A DNA stretch of 64,000 bases from Cyclobacteriaceae bacterium. GTDB lineage: Bacteria > Bacteroidota > Bacteroidia > Cytophagales > Cyclobacteriaceae. Location of the stretch: positions 186,001 to 250,000 of the forward strand of contig JAPZUF010000009.1 of the NCBI GenBank assembly GCA_027533395.1, read 5' to 3'. Both the position numbers and the translations under genes were made by a program. A model generated the notes under the pieces. That model saw nothing but the letters and a program-made list of their open reading frames with translations. It had not been told where the DNA came from and made no database searches. Positions 18,241 to 26,221 of this stretch are shown here, piece by piece; position 1 is the first letter of the stretch, and the number at the start of each line of letters is the position of its first letter.

Positions 18241-19792
18241 TTTTGGGTGTTAAGGTTACTAAAGGAATAATAACTTCTTCTAAACTTACTCCTCCATGTT
18301 GAAAGGTATCTTTATAAAAGTTAACGTAATAGTTGTAGTTATTGGGATAAGCAAAAAATTGGTCTTCTGTTGCAAAAACATACGAAGTAGAAACATTCAA
18401 CTTAGGAAGAAAGAATTTTTCTGGTTTGGTTGCAACCATTACTTTATCTCCATCATAACTTAAATTTTTTCCTTGCTTGTATCTCAAGTTGGTGTTAACA
18501 CTTTTATCGCCAATAATTTTAAATGGCCGCTTTACACGAATCGTACCATGATCGGTAGTTATAATGACTTTACAAGGCAAATCAGAAAGTTTTTTAAACA
18601 TATCTAACAAAGGCGAATGCGTAAACCAAGATTTAGTTATGGAACGATAGGCAGATTCATCTGGTGCTAATTCGCGAATCATGGCCATATCAGTTCGAGC
18701 ATGCGAAAGCATGTCAACAAAATTGTAGACGATCACATTCAGATCATTTTTATACACATTTTGAAGAGTCTCAACCAAACTTCTTCCTTCTTCTAAGTTT
18801 TTAATTTTATGATAACTGAACTTGATATTGAGATTATTTCTTCTGATTTGTTTTTCTAAGAAATCCGCCTCTGCATTATTTTTCCCTTCATCATCTTCTT
18901 CGCTTACCCACAACTCTGGGTTGGTTTTTGCCATTTCTGACGGTAACATGCCGCTAAAAATTGCATTACGTGCATAGGCTGTTGTGGTGGGCAAAATAGA
19001 ATAATAGGTTTCTTCTTGTTGAACATCAAAATACTCTGCTAAGATGGGTTCAATGCCTTTCCACTGATCGAAACGTAAATTATCGATAACAAACATAAAA
19101 ACCGGTAATCCTTTACCTGTCTCTGTTAATACTTTTCGTTTCATTAACTGATGCGAGAGTAATGGCTTGGAAGTATTGGGATCGTTCAACCATTTTTCAT
19201 AATTGCGAATTACATATTTACAAAAGTTAGCATTGGCTTCTGCTTTTTGCATGTTCAATACTTCGGCCATGTCTTGGTTATCGGCATTATCCATTTCCAA
19301 TTCCCAGTACACAAGTTTTTTGTAAATATCCGCCCACTCTTCATGATTTAAATTATTCTGAAAAGCCAAACTTATTTTTTGGAACTCTTGCTGATAACTT
19401 AAATTCGTTTTCTCAATTACTAATCTTTTGTTATCTAAAATCTTCTTGACTGAAAGTAAAATCTGGCTGGGATTTAAGGGTTTGATGAGGTAGTCTGCAA
19501 TCTTGGAACCAATTGCCTCTTCCATAATTTGTTCTTCTTCGTTTTTGGTAATCATCACCACCGGCAAATTGGGTTTGGTGTTTTTAATGATACCCAAGGC
19601 TTCGAGACCCGACATACCAGGCATGTGTTCGTCTAAAAAAACCACATCGAAGTTTTTCTCATCGCAAAGCTCGATGGCATCGCTGGCATTATTAACAGGT
19701 GTAATGTCGTAACCCCGCTGTTCAAGAAACATGATATGCGGTTTCAGTAAATCTATTTCATCATCTGCCCAAAGTATGCTGTATCTTTGCAT
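18230..19792 (-). CDS. porX: PorX-type response regulator with PglZ domain
   Basis: 520 residues. The N-terminal receiver domain has the acidic pair D10/D11 in ILWADDEID, the phosphoacceptor D54 in FLDEHMPG and the conserved lysine in YLIKPLN. After a helical segment, the PglZ/alkaline-phosphatase-like domain (about 210-520) has FMFVIDNLRFDQW, NFVDMLSHAR and ITTDHGT metal-binding motifs. PorX regulates expression of the type IX secretion system in Bacteroidota, usually with the unlinked kinase PorY. ATG at 19792 is chosen; the upstream frame continues only to a TTG. The gene is divergent from the HD phosphohydrolase. Confidence 0.92.
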   Translation of the reverse strand: MQRYSILWADDEIDLLKPHIMFLEQRGYDITPVNNASDAIELCDEKNFDVVFLDEHMPGMSGLEALGIIKNTKPNLPVVMITKNEEEQIMEEAIGSKIADYLIKPLNPSQILLSVKKILDNKRLVIEKTNLSYQQEFQKISLAFQNNLNHEEWADIYKKLVYWELEMDNADNQDMAEVLNMQKAEANANFCKYVIRNYEKWLNDPNTSKPLLSHQLMKRKVLTETGKGLPVFMFVIDNLRFDQWKGIEPILAEYFDVQQEETYYSILPTTTAYARNAIFSGMLPSEMAKTNPELWVSEEDDEGKNNAEADFLEKQIRRNNLNIKFSYHKIKNLEEGRSLVETLQNVYKNDLNVIVYNFVDMLSHARTDMAMIRELAPDESAYRSITKSWFTHSPLLDMFKKLSDLPCKVIITTDHGTIRVKRPFKIIGDKSVNTNLRYKQGKNLSYDGDKVMVATKPEKFFLPKLNVSTSYVFATEDQFFAYPNNYNYYVNFYKDTFQHGGVSLEEVIIPLVTLTPKNAG

Positions 19793-19831
19793 GCCATCAT
19801 TTTTTACCAAGTTACTAAAATATCAGCCTAG

Positions 19832-21058
19832 GTGAATAAGAAAAAAATAATTAACGACCCTGTTTACGGATTTTTACATATACAATCTGATTTCATATTC
19901 GATATCATTCAGCATCCGTATTTTCAAAGACTTCGGCACATTAATCAATTGGGATTGTCTGAATACGTCTATCCTGGTGCCAGGCATACTCGCTTTCAAC
20001 ATGCTTTGGGCGCAATGCATTTAACCAACCGTGCCGTAGAATCCCTCAAAACAAAAGGAGTTGAAATCAGTGATGCCGAAGCTGAAGCCGTTCAATTAGC
20101 CGTTTTGTTACATGATATTGGCCATGGACCGTTTTCGCATACTTTGGAAGAATCGCTGTTAACTGGTATAAGACATGAAAGTATTTCTTATGTGCTGATG
20201 AATAAGTTGAATGATGAGTTTGATAGAAGACTTGACTTGGCACTGACCATTTTTAGAAACGCTTATCCAAGAAAATTCTTTCACCAGTTGGTCAGCAGTC
20301 AATTGGATATGGACCGATTGGATTACCTGAAAAGAGATTGCTTTTTTACCGGAGTAGAAGAAGGAACGATTGGTGTGGATCGCATCATAGCGATGCTAGC
20401 TGTTCATGAAGATGAACTAGTCGTAGAAGAAAAAGGCATCTATAACATTGAAAATTTTATAACATCGCGTAGGTTAATGTATTGGCAAGTTTACCTGCAC
20501 AAAACTGCAGTAGCCGCAGAGCGAATGTTAGTAAATGTAATTAAGCGAGCGAAGGCTTTAACCCAGGCCGGAGAAACAGTTCCGGCAAGTGATGCTTTGC
20601 AGTTTTTCTTATCTAAGTCTTATTCGATTGATGATTTTAACAACAATACTCAAGTAGCAGAAAACTTTGGCAAACTTGACGACCACGATATTTGGGGAGC
20701 AGTAAAGCTTTGGCAAGATTATCCTGATTTCATTTTATCTCATTTATCTACTGCCTTGTTACAGCGAAAATTATTTCAAATAAGATTTTCAAATGATGCC
20801 ATCAAGAAAGAATCCATCGAAAAAGTAAAGCAAGCCGTAGCCAACCAATACAATCTATTAAAGGCAGAAACTTCTTACTTGGTTTCTTTTGGGTCGGTGA
20901 GCAATGAAGCCTATACTGAAGGACAAAAAATAAATTTATTAATGAAAGATGGAAGATTAATAGACATCGCCCAGGCTTCAGATTTGCCAAACATACAGGC
21001 CTTATCGAAGGTGGTGAAAAAAAACTACCTCTGCTGGCCTAAAAATGTATCTTTGTAA
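19832..21058 (+). CDS. HD superfamily phosphohydrolase
   Basis: 408 residues with a GTG start in frame with the conserved N-terminus KIINDPVYGF. The HD metal site is complete: H57 in RFQHALG, H94 and D95 in LLHDIGHGPFSH, and the distal aspartate in SQLDMDRLDYL. This is the dNTPase/SAMHD1-like subgroup often annotated as an HD phosphohydrolase; its substrate in Bacteroidota is unproven. It is divergent from porX with a 39-base gap and is followed by lpxD. Confidence 0.85.
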   Translation: MNKKKIINDPVYGFLHIQSDFIFDIIQHPYFQRLRHINQLGLSEYVYPGARHTRFQHALGAMHLTNRAVESLKTKGVEISDAEAEAVQLAVLLHDIGHGPFSHTLEESLLTGIRHESISYVLMNKLNDEFDRRLDLALTIFRNAYPRKFFHQLVSSQLDMDRLDYLKRDCFFTGVEEGTIGVDRIIAMLAVHEDELVVEEKGIYNIENFITSRRLMYWQVYLHKTAVAAERMLVNVIKRAKALTQAGETVPASDALQFFLSKSYSIDDFNNNTQVAENFGKLDDHDIWGAVKLWQDYPDFILSHLSTALLQRKLFQIRFSNDAIKKESIEKVKQAVANQYNLLKAETSYLVSFGSVSNEAYTEGQKINLLMKDGRLIDIAQASDLPNIQALSKVVKKNYLCWPKNVSL

Positions 21059-21112
21059 GAATAGGTTCACTACATTACAAGATTAATCATTAAGCCATCT
21101 CTGTCTCTTTTT

Positions 21113-22150
21113 ATGGAGTTTACAATAGATCAAATTGCAGCCATGTTAGGCGGCCAAGTGCAAGGAAAAAGCACGGAAAAAATTAGCATGTTGGCCAAAA
21201 TTCAAGATGCGAAACCAGGTCAACTATCCTTTTTATCTAACCCAAAATACGAGCAATTCATTTATACAACCCAAGCTTCAGCGGTTATTGTTAAAAAGGA
21301 TTTTGTACCGAAAAAAGAAATTACAACAGCGCTCATTTTAGTTGACGATCCTTATGTAAGTTTCACTGTTTTGCTAGAGGAATACCATAAGCTTATCAGT
21401 TTTCAAAAGCATGGTGTAGAAGAACCTTCTTTTGTTGGAAAAGATGTTCAAATAGGAAAAGGTATTTACAGAGGCGCGTTTTCATACATTGGCAACCACG
21501 CCAACATCGGCAACAATGTAAAAATTTATCCTCACGTTTATATTGGCGATAATGTGGTGATTGGCGATAATACCATTATCCACTCAGGCGTAAAAATTTA
21601 TTCAGATACCCGCATCGGAAGTAATTGTGTAATCCATGCAGGAACTGTAATTGGCAGCGATGGATTTGGTTTTGCGCCACAAGCTGATGGTTCTTACAAA
21701 ACTATTCCACAGCTTGGCAATGTAGTGATTGGAGATGATGTTGCCATCGGTGCTAACACCGTGATCGATTGCGCTACTCTTTTTGGAGATTCAACAGTAA
21801 TCAACAAAGGTGTAAAACTCGATAACCTGATTCAGATTGCCCATAATGTAGAAATCGGAAAGAATACGGTTATAGCAGCTCAATCCGGGGTTTCTGGCTC
21901 TTCTAAAGTAGGCGAAAATTGTATGATTGCCGGACAGGTAGGTATTGCCGGCCACCTGGTTATCGCTAATAAAACCAGCATAGGCGCTCAAGCCGGGGTT
22001 TCTAAATCCATTTCAGAAGAAGGTCAAAGATTAATTGGCTATCCTGTTCTCGATATCCGCGAATACTTTAAATCTTACGCTATTTTCAAGAAACTACCTG
22101 AAATCAATAGCCGTTTAGCTGATTTGGAGAAAAAATTGGGTAACAACTAA
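21113..22150 (+). CDS. lpxD: UDP-3-O-(3-hydroxyacyl)glucosamine N-acyltransferase LpxD
   Basis: Third step of lipid A synthesis, transferring a hydroxyacyl chain from ACP to the 2-amino group. The N-terminal uridine-binding domain (about 1-100) is followed by left-handed beta-helix hexapeptide repeats such as VYIGDNVVIGDNTIIHSG. The catalytic histidine is H244 in IQIAHNVEIG. A C-terminal helix (INSRLADLEKKLG) completes the trimer. The length of 345 is normal. It leads the lpxD, lpxC-fabZ, lpxA cluster. Confidence 0.96.
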   Translation: MEFTIDQIAAMLGGQVQGKSTEKISMLAKIQDAKPGQLSFLSNPKYEQFIYTTQASAVIVKKDFVPKKEITTALILVDDPYVSFTVLLEEYHKLISFQKHGVEEPSFVGKDVQIGKGIYRGAFSYIGNHANIGNNVKIYPHVYIGDNVVIGDNTIIHSGVKIYSDTRIGSNCVIHAGTVIGSDGFGFAPQADGSYKTIPQLGNVVIGDDVAIGANTVIDCATLFGDSTVINKGVKLDNLIQIAHNVEIGKNTVIAAQSGVSGSSKVGENCMIAGQVGIAGHLVIANKTSIGAQAGVSKSISEEGQRLIGYPVLDIREYFKSYAIFKKLPEINSRLADLEKKLGNN

Positions 22151-22231
22151 AACGTTTGAATCACACAAAAAAACGAGCAGTTGGTTTATACCAATAAATC
22201 GGGCTAAATTGCGAACTTTTAGTTTGTAAAC

Positions 22232-23629
22232 ATGCTCAATATCAAACAGCAAACAATCCAAAAATCGGTTACCATTTCCGGTGTAGGTCTTCATACGGGT
22301 GCGCCCACTCGCATGACCTTCGTTCCTGCTAAACCCAACCACGGCATCAAATTCCAAAGAATTGATTTGCCAGGTTCACCCATCATCGATGCTGACTGTG
22401 ATAATGTTGTTGATGTTTCTCGAGGTACTACCATTGAACAAAGTGGCGGCCGCGTAAGCACAATCGAACATACTTTAGCTGCACTTGTAGGGTTAGAAAT
22501 CGATAATGTATTGATTCAATTAGACGGCCCCGAATGCCCGATCATGGATGGCAGCTCCATTGAGTTTGTCAATATTCTAAAAGAAGCTGGCACCGAGGAA
22601 CAAAATGCTTTACGCGACTTCTTCGATGTTCACGAACCCATCTTTTACCGAGAAGCAGCACGCAACGTAGAAATTGCAGCATTACCATTGGATGATTATC
22701 GTGTTACTGTAATGGTTGATTATAACTCTCCTGTATTAGGTAGCCAACATGCTTCTATAACCGACATCAGACAATTCGAAAAAGAAATTGCTTCTTGCCG
22801 TACATTTTGTTTTTTGCATGAGTTAGAAATGCTTTACAAAAACAATTTGATAAGAGGTGGAGATTTAAACAACGCCATCGTTATTGTCGATAGAGTTGTT
22901 AAAGAAGATGAACTCGCCAGTATTGCTAAAATGTTAGGTAAACCTAAAGTAGAAGTAAAACACGAAGGCATTTTAAACAATGTTGAACTTCGATATAAAA
23001 ATGAACCTGCACGCCACAAATTATTAGACGTTGTAGGAGATTTAGCCCTAGCAGGCAGACCTTTAAAGGCACAAGTTTTAGCAGCCAGACCAGGCCATGC
23101 AGCCAACGTAGCTTTCGCAAAAAAGTTGAAGAAAGCGATGGCAGAAGCCGACAAACAAGGAAGACCTAAATACAATCCGAGTTTGCCTCCGGTAATGGAC
23201 ATTAACAAAATATCTGCTACCCTTCCGCATCGTTATCCATTCCTATTAATTGATAAAATCATTTATCTGGATAATGAAAGTGTGGCTGGTGTGAAAAATG
23301 TAACCATGAACGAAAACTTCTTCCAAGGACATTTTCCTGGCAACCCTGTAATGCCCGGTGTGTTACAGGTAGAAGCCATGGCACAAATTGGAGGTATCTT
23401 AGTTTTACATACTGTTCCAGATCCTGAGAATTATTGGACTTACTTTTTAGGTATAGAGAATTTCAGATTTAGAAAAATGGTTTTACCGGGTGATACGCTT
23501 GTAATACAATGCGACTTACTTGCCCCCATTAAAAGAGGTATTGCCAAAATGAGCGGACGCGCTTATGTAGGCAATACTTTAGTTTGTGAAGGAACCATGA
23601 TTGCCAGCATAGTTAGAAAAAATCCATGA
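22232..23629 (+). CDS. lpxC: bifunctional UDP-3-O-acyl-GlcNAc deacetylase / 3-hydroxyacyl-ACP dehydratase (LpxC-FabZ fusion)
   Basis: 465 residues. The N-terminal LpxC half (about 1-305) is the zinc deacetylase committing to lipid A, with zinc ligands H80 in TIEHTLA and H262/D266 in RHKLLDVVGD. The C-terminal FabZ half (about 318-465) has LPHRYPFLLIDKI and the active-site pair H367 in GHFPGNPVMPG and E381 in QVEAMAQIGG; it dehydrates 3-hydroxyacyl-ACP for fatty acid synthesis. Both enzymes draw on the same 3-hydroxyacyl-ACP pool, so the fusion ties two competing pathways. This fusion is known in Bacteroidota. It overlaps lpxA by four bases. Confidence 0.97.
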   Translation: MLNIKQQTIQKSVTISGVGLHTGAPTRMTFVPAKPNHGIKFQRIDLPGSPIIDADCDNVVDVSRGTTIEQSGGRVSTIEHTLAALVGLEIDNVLIQLDGPECPIMDGSSIEFVNILKEAGTEEQNALRDFFDVHEPIFYREAARNVEIAALPLDDYRVTVMVDYNSPVLGSQHASITDIRQFEKEIASCRTFCFLHELEMLYKNNLIRGGDLNNAIVIVDRVVKEDELASIAKMLGKPKVEVKHEGILNNVELRYKNEPARHKLLDVVGDLALAGRPLKAQVLAARPGHAANVAFAKKLKKAMAEADKQGRPKYNPSLPPVMDINKISATLPHRYPFLLIDKIIYLDNESVAGVKNVTMNENFFQGHFPGNPVMPGVLQVEAMAQIGGILVLHTVPDPENYWTYFLGIENFRFRKMVLPGDTLVIQCDLLAPIKRGIAKMSGRAYVGNTLVCEGTMIASIVRKNP

Positions 23630-24408
23630 GCCAATATCCTTTAGCCAACGTTCACCCTGAAGCAAAAATTGGTGCCAACGTTATTATAGAACCATTTGCC
23701 ACTGTTCAAAAAGATGTAGTAATCGGAGACGGTTGCTGGATTGGCCCGGGAGCCATTCTTTGGGAAGGAACAAGATTAGGTAAAAATGTAAAGATTTATC
23801 CCGGAGCCTCAGTTTCTTCTATTCCACAAGATTTAAAATTCTCTGGCGAGAAAACTGAAACATATATTGGTGACAATACTGTTATTCGAGAATATGTTAC
23901 CATTAGCCGAGGTACAGTTGACAAATTAAAAACTGTTATAGGCAAAAATTGCTTACTGATGGCATATGTGCACGTTGCTCACGATTGCATCATTGGTAAC
24001 AATTGTATTTTGGTTAACACAGTACAAGTAGCCGGTCATGTTACTATTGATGATTGGGCTATCATTGGTGGAGCTTCTGCCTTGCATCAGTTTGTAAAAG
24101 TGGGTGCACATGTCATGTTATCGGGTGGTTCTTTAGTTCGTAAAGATGTCCCTCCTTTTACTAAAGCTGCTCGAGAGCCACTTACTTACGCGGGTATCAA
24201 CACAGTAGGTTTAAAGAGAAGAGGTTTTACAACTGAAAAGATTAATGAGATTCAGGAAATTTACCGCTACGTATTTATGAAAGGTTTAAACAACTCTAAA
24301 GCCTTAGAGATGATTGAAGCCGAACTACCTGCTAGTGATGAAAGAGATATCATCGTTAAATTCATCAGAGAATCAGAGCGGGGCATTATGAAGGGTTACG
24401 GTAATTAA
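23626..24408 (+). CDS. lpxA: UDP-N-acetylglucosamine acyltransferase LpxA
   Basis: First step of lipid A synthesis. 260 residues of hexapeptide repeats forming a left-handed beta helix, with the catalytic histidine H119 in VHVAHDCIIGNN and the C-terminal helical region containing INTVGLKRRGF. Its coupling to lpxC-fabZ by ATGA overlap places the first two committed enzymes in one translation unit. Confidence 0.96.
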   Translation: MSQYPLANVHPEAKIGANVIIEPFATVQKDVVIGDGCWIGPGAILWEGTRLGKNVKIYPGASVSSIPQDLKFSGEKTETYIGDNTVIREYVTISRGTVDKLKTVIGKNCLLMAYVHVAHDCIIGNNCILVNTVQVAGHVTIDDWAIIGGASALHQFVKVGAHVMLSGGSLVRKDVPPFTKAAREPLTYAGINTVGLKRRGFTTEKINEIQEIYRYVFMKGLNNSKALEMIEAELPASDERDIIVKFIRESERGIMKGYGN

Positions 24409-24416
24409 CCTAACCT

Positions 24417-25052
24417 ATGTCATCTCAAGCATTAAGTATACAGCTGGTTGCTAAAAACTTAGGTAAAAGATTTCGCAACGAGTGGATATTTAAAAACTTT
24501 GACTACGACTTCCAAGCAGGTAACGTATATGCTATAACAGGAGCCAATGGCTCAGGAAAATCGACCTTATTACAATTATTATGGGCACAAACGCTTCCAA
24601 CAACAGGAAGCGTTTCTTATTTACTAAACAATCAAGAAATTGAAGTACAAAGCATATATCAACAAGTTGCCATTGTTGCTCCTTATTTAGAGCTGATTGA
24701 AGAATTTACTTTAGAGGAATTGGTTCAATTTCACTTTAAATTGAGAAAACCCATAGAAGGAATTAATGTTAAAGACATTATAACTTTACTTCATCTAAAT
24801 CATGCGTCACTTAAACAGATAGGCAACTTTTCTTCTGGTATGAGGCAACGGGTAAAGCTAGGCTTAGCTGTTTTAACTGAAAAAAAAGTGTTGTTCTTAG
24901 ATGAGCCGTACACCAACTTAGATGAAACATCATGTTTGTGGGCTGAGGATTTAATTAAAAAATATCCCACAGATCTTACATTCATTGCCTCTAATGACAA
25001 AAATGAATACAGACATGCCGATCAGGTAATTGATATGCATACCTTTAAATAG
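24417..25052 (+). CDS. ABC transporter ATP-binding protein
   Basis: A 211-residue single nucleotide-binding domain: Walker A GANGSGKSTLLQL, Q-loop region, signature FSSGMRQRVKLGLAVL, and Walker B VLFLDEPYTNLD. No permease is encoded beside it, so the transported substrate is unknown. It lies eight bases after lpxA, suggesting co-transcription with lipid A genes; a role in LPS or lipid export would be guesswork. The switch histidine is replaced (ASNDKNEY), which may reduce turnover. Confidence 0.85.
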   Translation: MSSQALSIQLVAKNLGKRFRNEWIFKNFDYDFQAGNVYAITGANGSGKSTLLQLLWAQTLPTTGSVSYLLNNQEIEVQSIYQQVAIVAPYLELIEEFTLEELVQFHFKLRKPIEGINVKDIITLLHLNHASLKQIGNFSSGMRQRVKLGLAVLTEKKVLFLDEPYTNLDETSCLWAEDLIKKYPTDLTFIASNDKNEYRHADQVIDMHTFK

Positions 25053-25109
25053 AGCCTAGGTTACTTAAAGGTTAAAAATTGTCATTTATCACCAAATTTT
25101 AATAAAATA

Positions 25110-25139
25110 TTTGAGAAACGAAGTAATTCCCTATTTTTG
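25110..25139 (+). promoter_or_regulatory. Bacteroidota-type promoter of the first lipoprotein gene
   Basis: TTTG at 25110-25113, an 18-base spacer, and TATTTTTG at 25132-25139. Both boxes match the -33/-7 consensus TTTG and TAnnTTTG exactly. Transcription should start around 25145, which supports a start codon at 25159 or 25168 rather than the upstream TTG. Confidence 0.65.
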
Positions 25140-25158
25140 GATATTAAAACAAGAAAAA

Positions 25159-25641
25159 ATGAACGTAATGAAGCGACTTGCATGGTTTTTATTGGCAGTA
25201 TTAGCAGTTGGATTAGCAGCTTGTGGTAAAAGTGATGATGCCAAACCAATCAATCAAACTAAATTAGAAGAGTTAAGCAAAACTTGGTCTTTAACAAGTG
25301 CAAAGCTTGATGGAAATGATAGAAACGATTTTACAAACGTTACTTTAACAATATCGGGTTCATTTAATGGTGCCAATCCTTTAGGACCTTATGACTATGA
25401 TTTCAACGGAACTTTCCCTAATCCAAGCCCTTGGCCAACCGATGGCGAATGGACATTTTCTGATGAAAATGCTACAAGTATCATACGTGGCGGAGACTCG
25501 CAAGTAGTTACTTACGCTGTTTCTGGTAATCAATTGACTTTAACCATTTCTGGTTACAGTGGTCCTGGTTTTACTGGTGGTTCGTTTTCTAGAACTAAGG
25601 CCGTTACGGGAACGTGGATTTTTACTTTTACAGCGCAATAA
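25159..25641 (+). CDS. small lipoprotein, paralogue of 31401-31901
   Basis: 160 residues with a lipoprotein signal (C22 in GLAAC). The mature part begins GKSDDAKPINQTKLEELSK, with TWSLTSAKLDG next. It looks like a lipocalin-like small beta-sandwich domain of unknown function; the WSLTSAKLDG start resembles DUF5004-type lipoproteins, which is a weak impression. The last 70 or so residues are almost identical to the paralogue at 31401. ATG at 25159 follows a clear promoter; 25168 is an alternative. Confidence 0.8.
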   Translation: MNVMKRLAWFLLAVLAVGLAACGKSDDAKPINQTKLEELSKTWSLTSAKLDGNDRNDFTNVTLTISGSFNGANPLGPYDYDFNGTFPNPSPWPTDGEWTFSDENATSIIRGGDSQVVTYAVSGNQLTLTISGYSGPGFTGGSFSRTKAVTGTWIFTFTAQ

Positions 25642-25667
25642 ATAGCAAAAACTTAATTTTGATAAAG

Positions 25668-25685
25668 AGCCACCTTAGGGTGGCT
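25668..25685 (+). terminator. intrinsic terminator after first lipoprotein gene
   Basis: Arms AGCCACC (25668-25674) and GGTGGCT (25679-25685) with loop TTAG, followed by a T-run. It lies 27 bases past the stop codon. Confidence 0.8.
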
Positions 25686-25758
25686 TTTTTGTTTTCAATT
25701 TAAAAAATGAATTTCTGCGCTTTTCTTATTATAGGTGTCGGCTTTAAATCCTAAAAAT

Positions 25759-25843
25759 CACCTCACCCCGACCTCATGCTTCGTTCACCCATCTCCATTG
25801 GAGAGGAGAAGCCTGGCTGCCAATAGGCTGAGGTGTGAGGTTT
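25759..25843. repeat. REP-like intergenic element with terminal inverted repeat
   Basis: A locally GC-richer block in AT-rich surroundings, beginning CACCTCACCCCGACCTC and ending GAGGTGTGAGGT, so the ends are imperfect inverted copies. The centre has CTCCATTGGAGAGGAG, also partly self-complementary. The wording resembles dispersed intergenic repeats I know from Bacteroidota genomes, but only one copy is seen here. Confidence 0.5.
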
Positions 25844-26221
25844 AATTTAAAGGATGATATTCTCAATTAGGACTTGATGCGTATACTTACATTTCTTAAT
25901 GAGAAAAATTCCAATACTTAAACTGATAGACAAAAAGTTTAAAATGGTGCAGGTAATTAAAGTTGGATCCAATCACTTGAAGTAACTATTCGTTGTTGCA
26001 AATTAAATTGAAATAATTTTAAGTAATCAATCACTATAGATCAGCGTTATTTTTAATAAGACTATTCCATATTATTACTAGTGTTTTTCATTTTTTTGGT
26101 TTAAGTAATTATTACCTCTAAGCATGAATTGTAACTTTACCTTAACACAGATGTAATCTTACTTTCAGTTTTTTTAAAGTTGGGTTAAGTTTATTTGCTG
26201 TCAAATCAAATAAACCAATCC

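Larger units (their letters stand above)
25642..26221. other. 580-base intergenic region
   Basis: Holds the terminator above and the repeat-like element at 25759-25843, then about 380 bases of AT-rich sequence with no supportable open frame. A TTTATTTG at 26190-26197, one mismatch from the -7 consensus, may be the promoter of the large T9SS gene. The region is probably a long 5' control region for that gene, but no operator is recognisable. Confidence 0.6.

Noticed and set aside
22834-23208. 124-codon minus-strand open frame within lpxC-fabZ
   Set aside because: It is antisense to conserved enzyme sequence; its composition is explained by the codon bias of the real gene.
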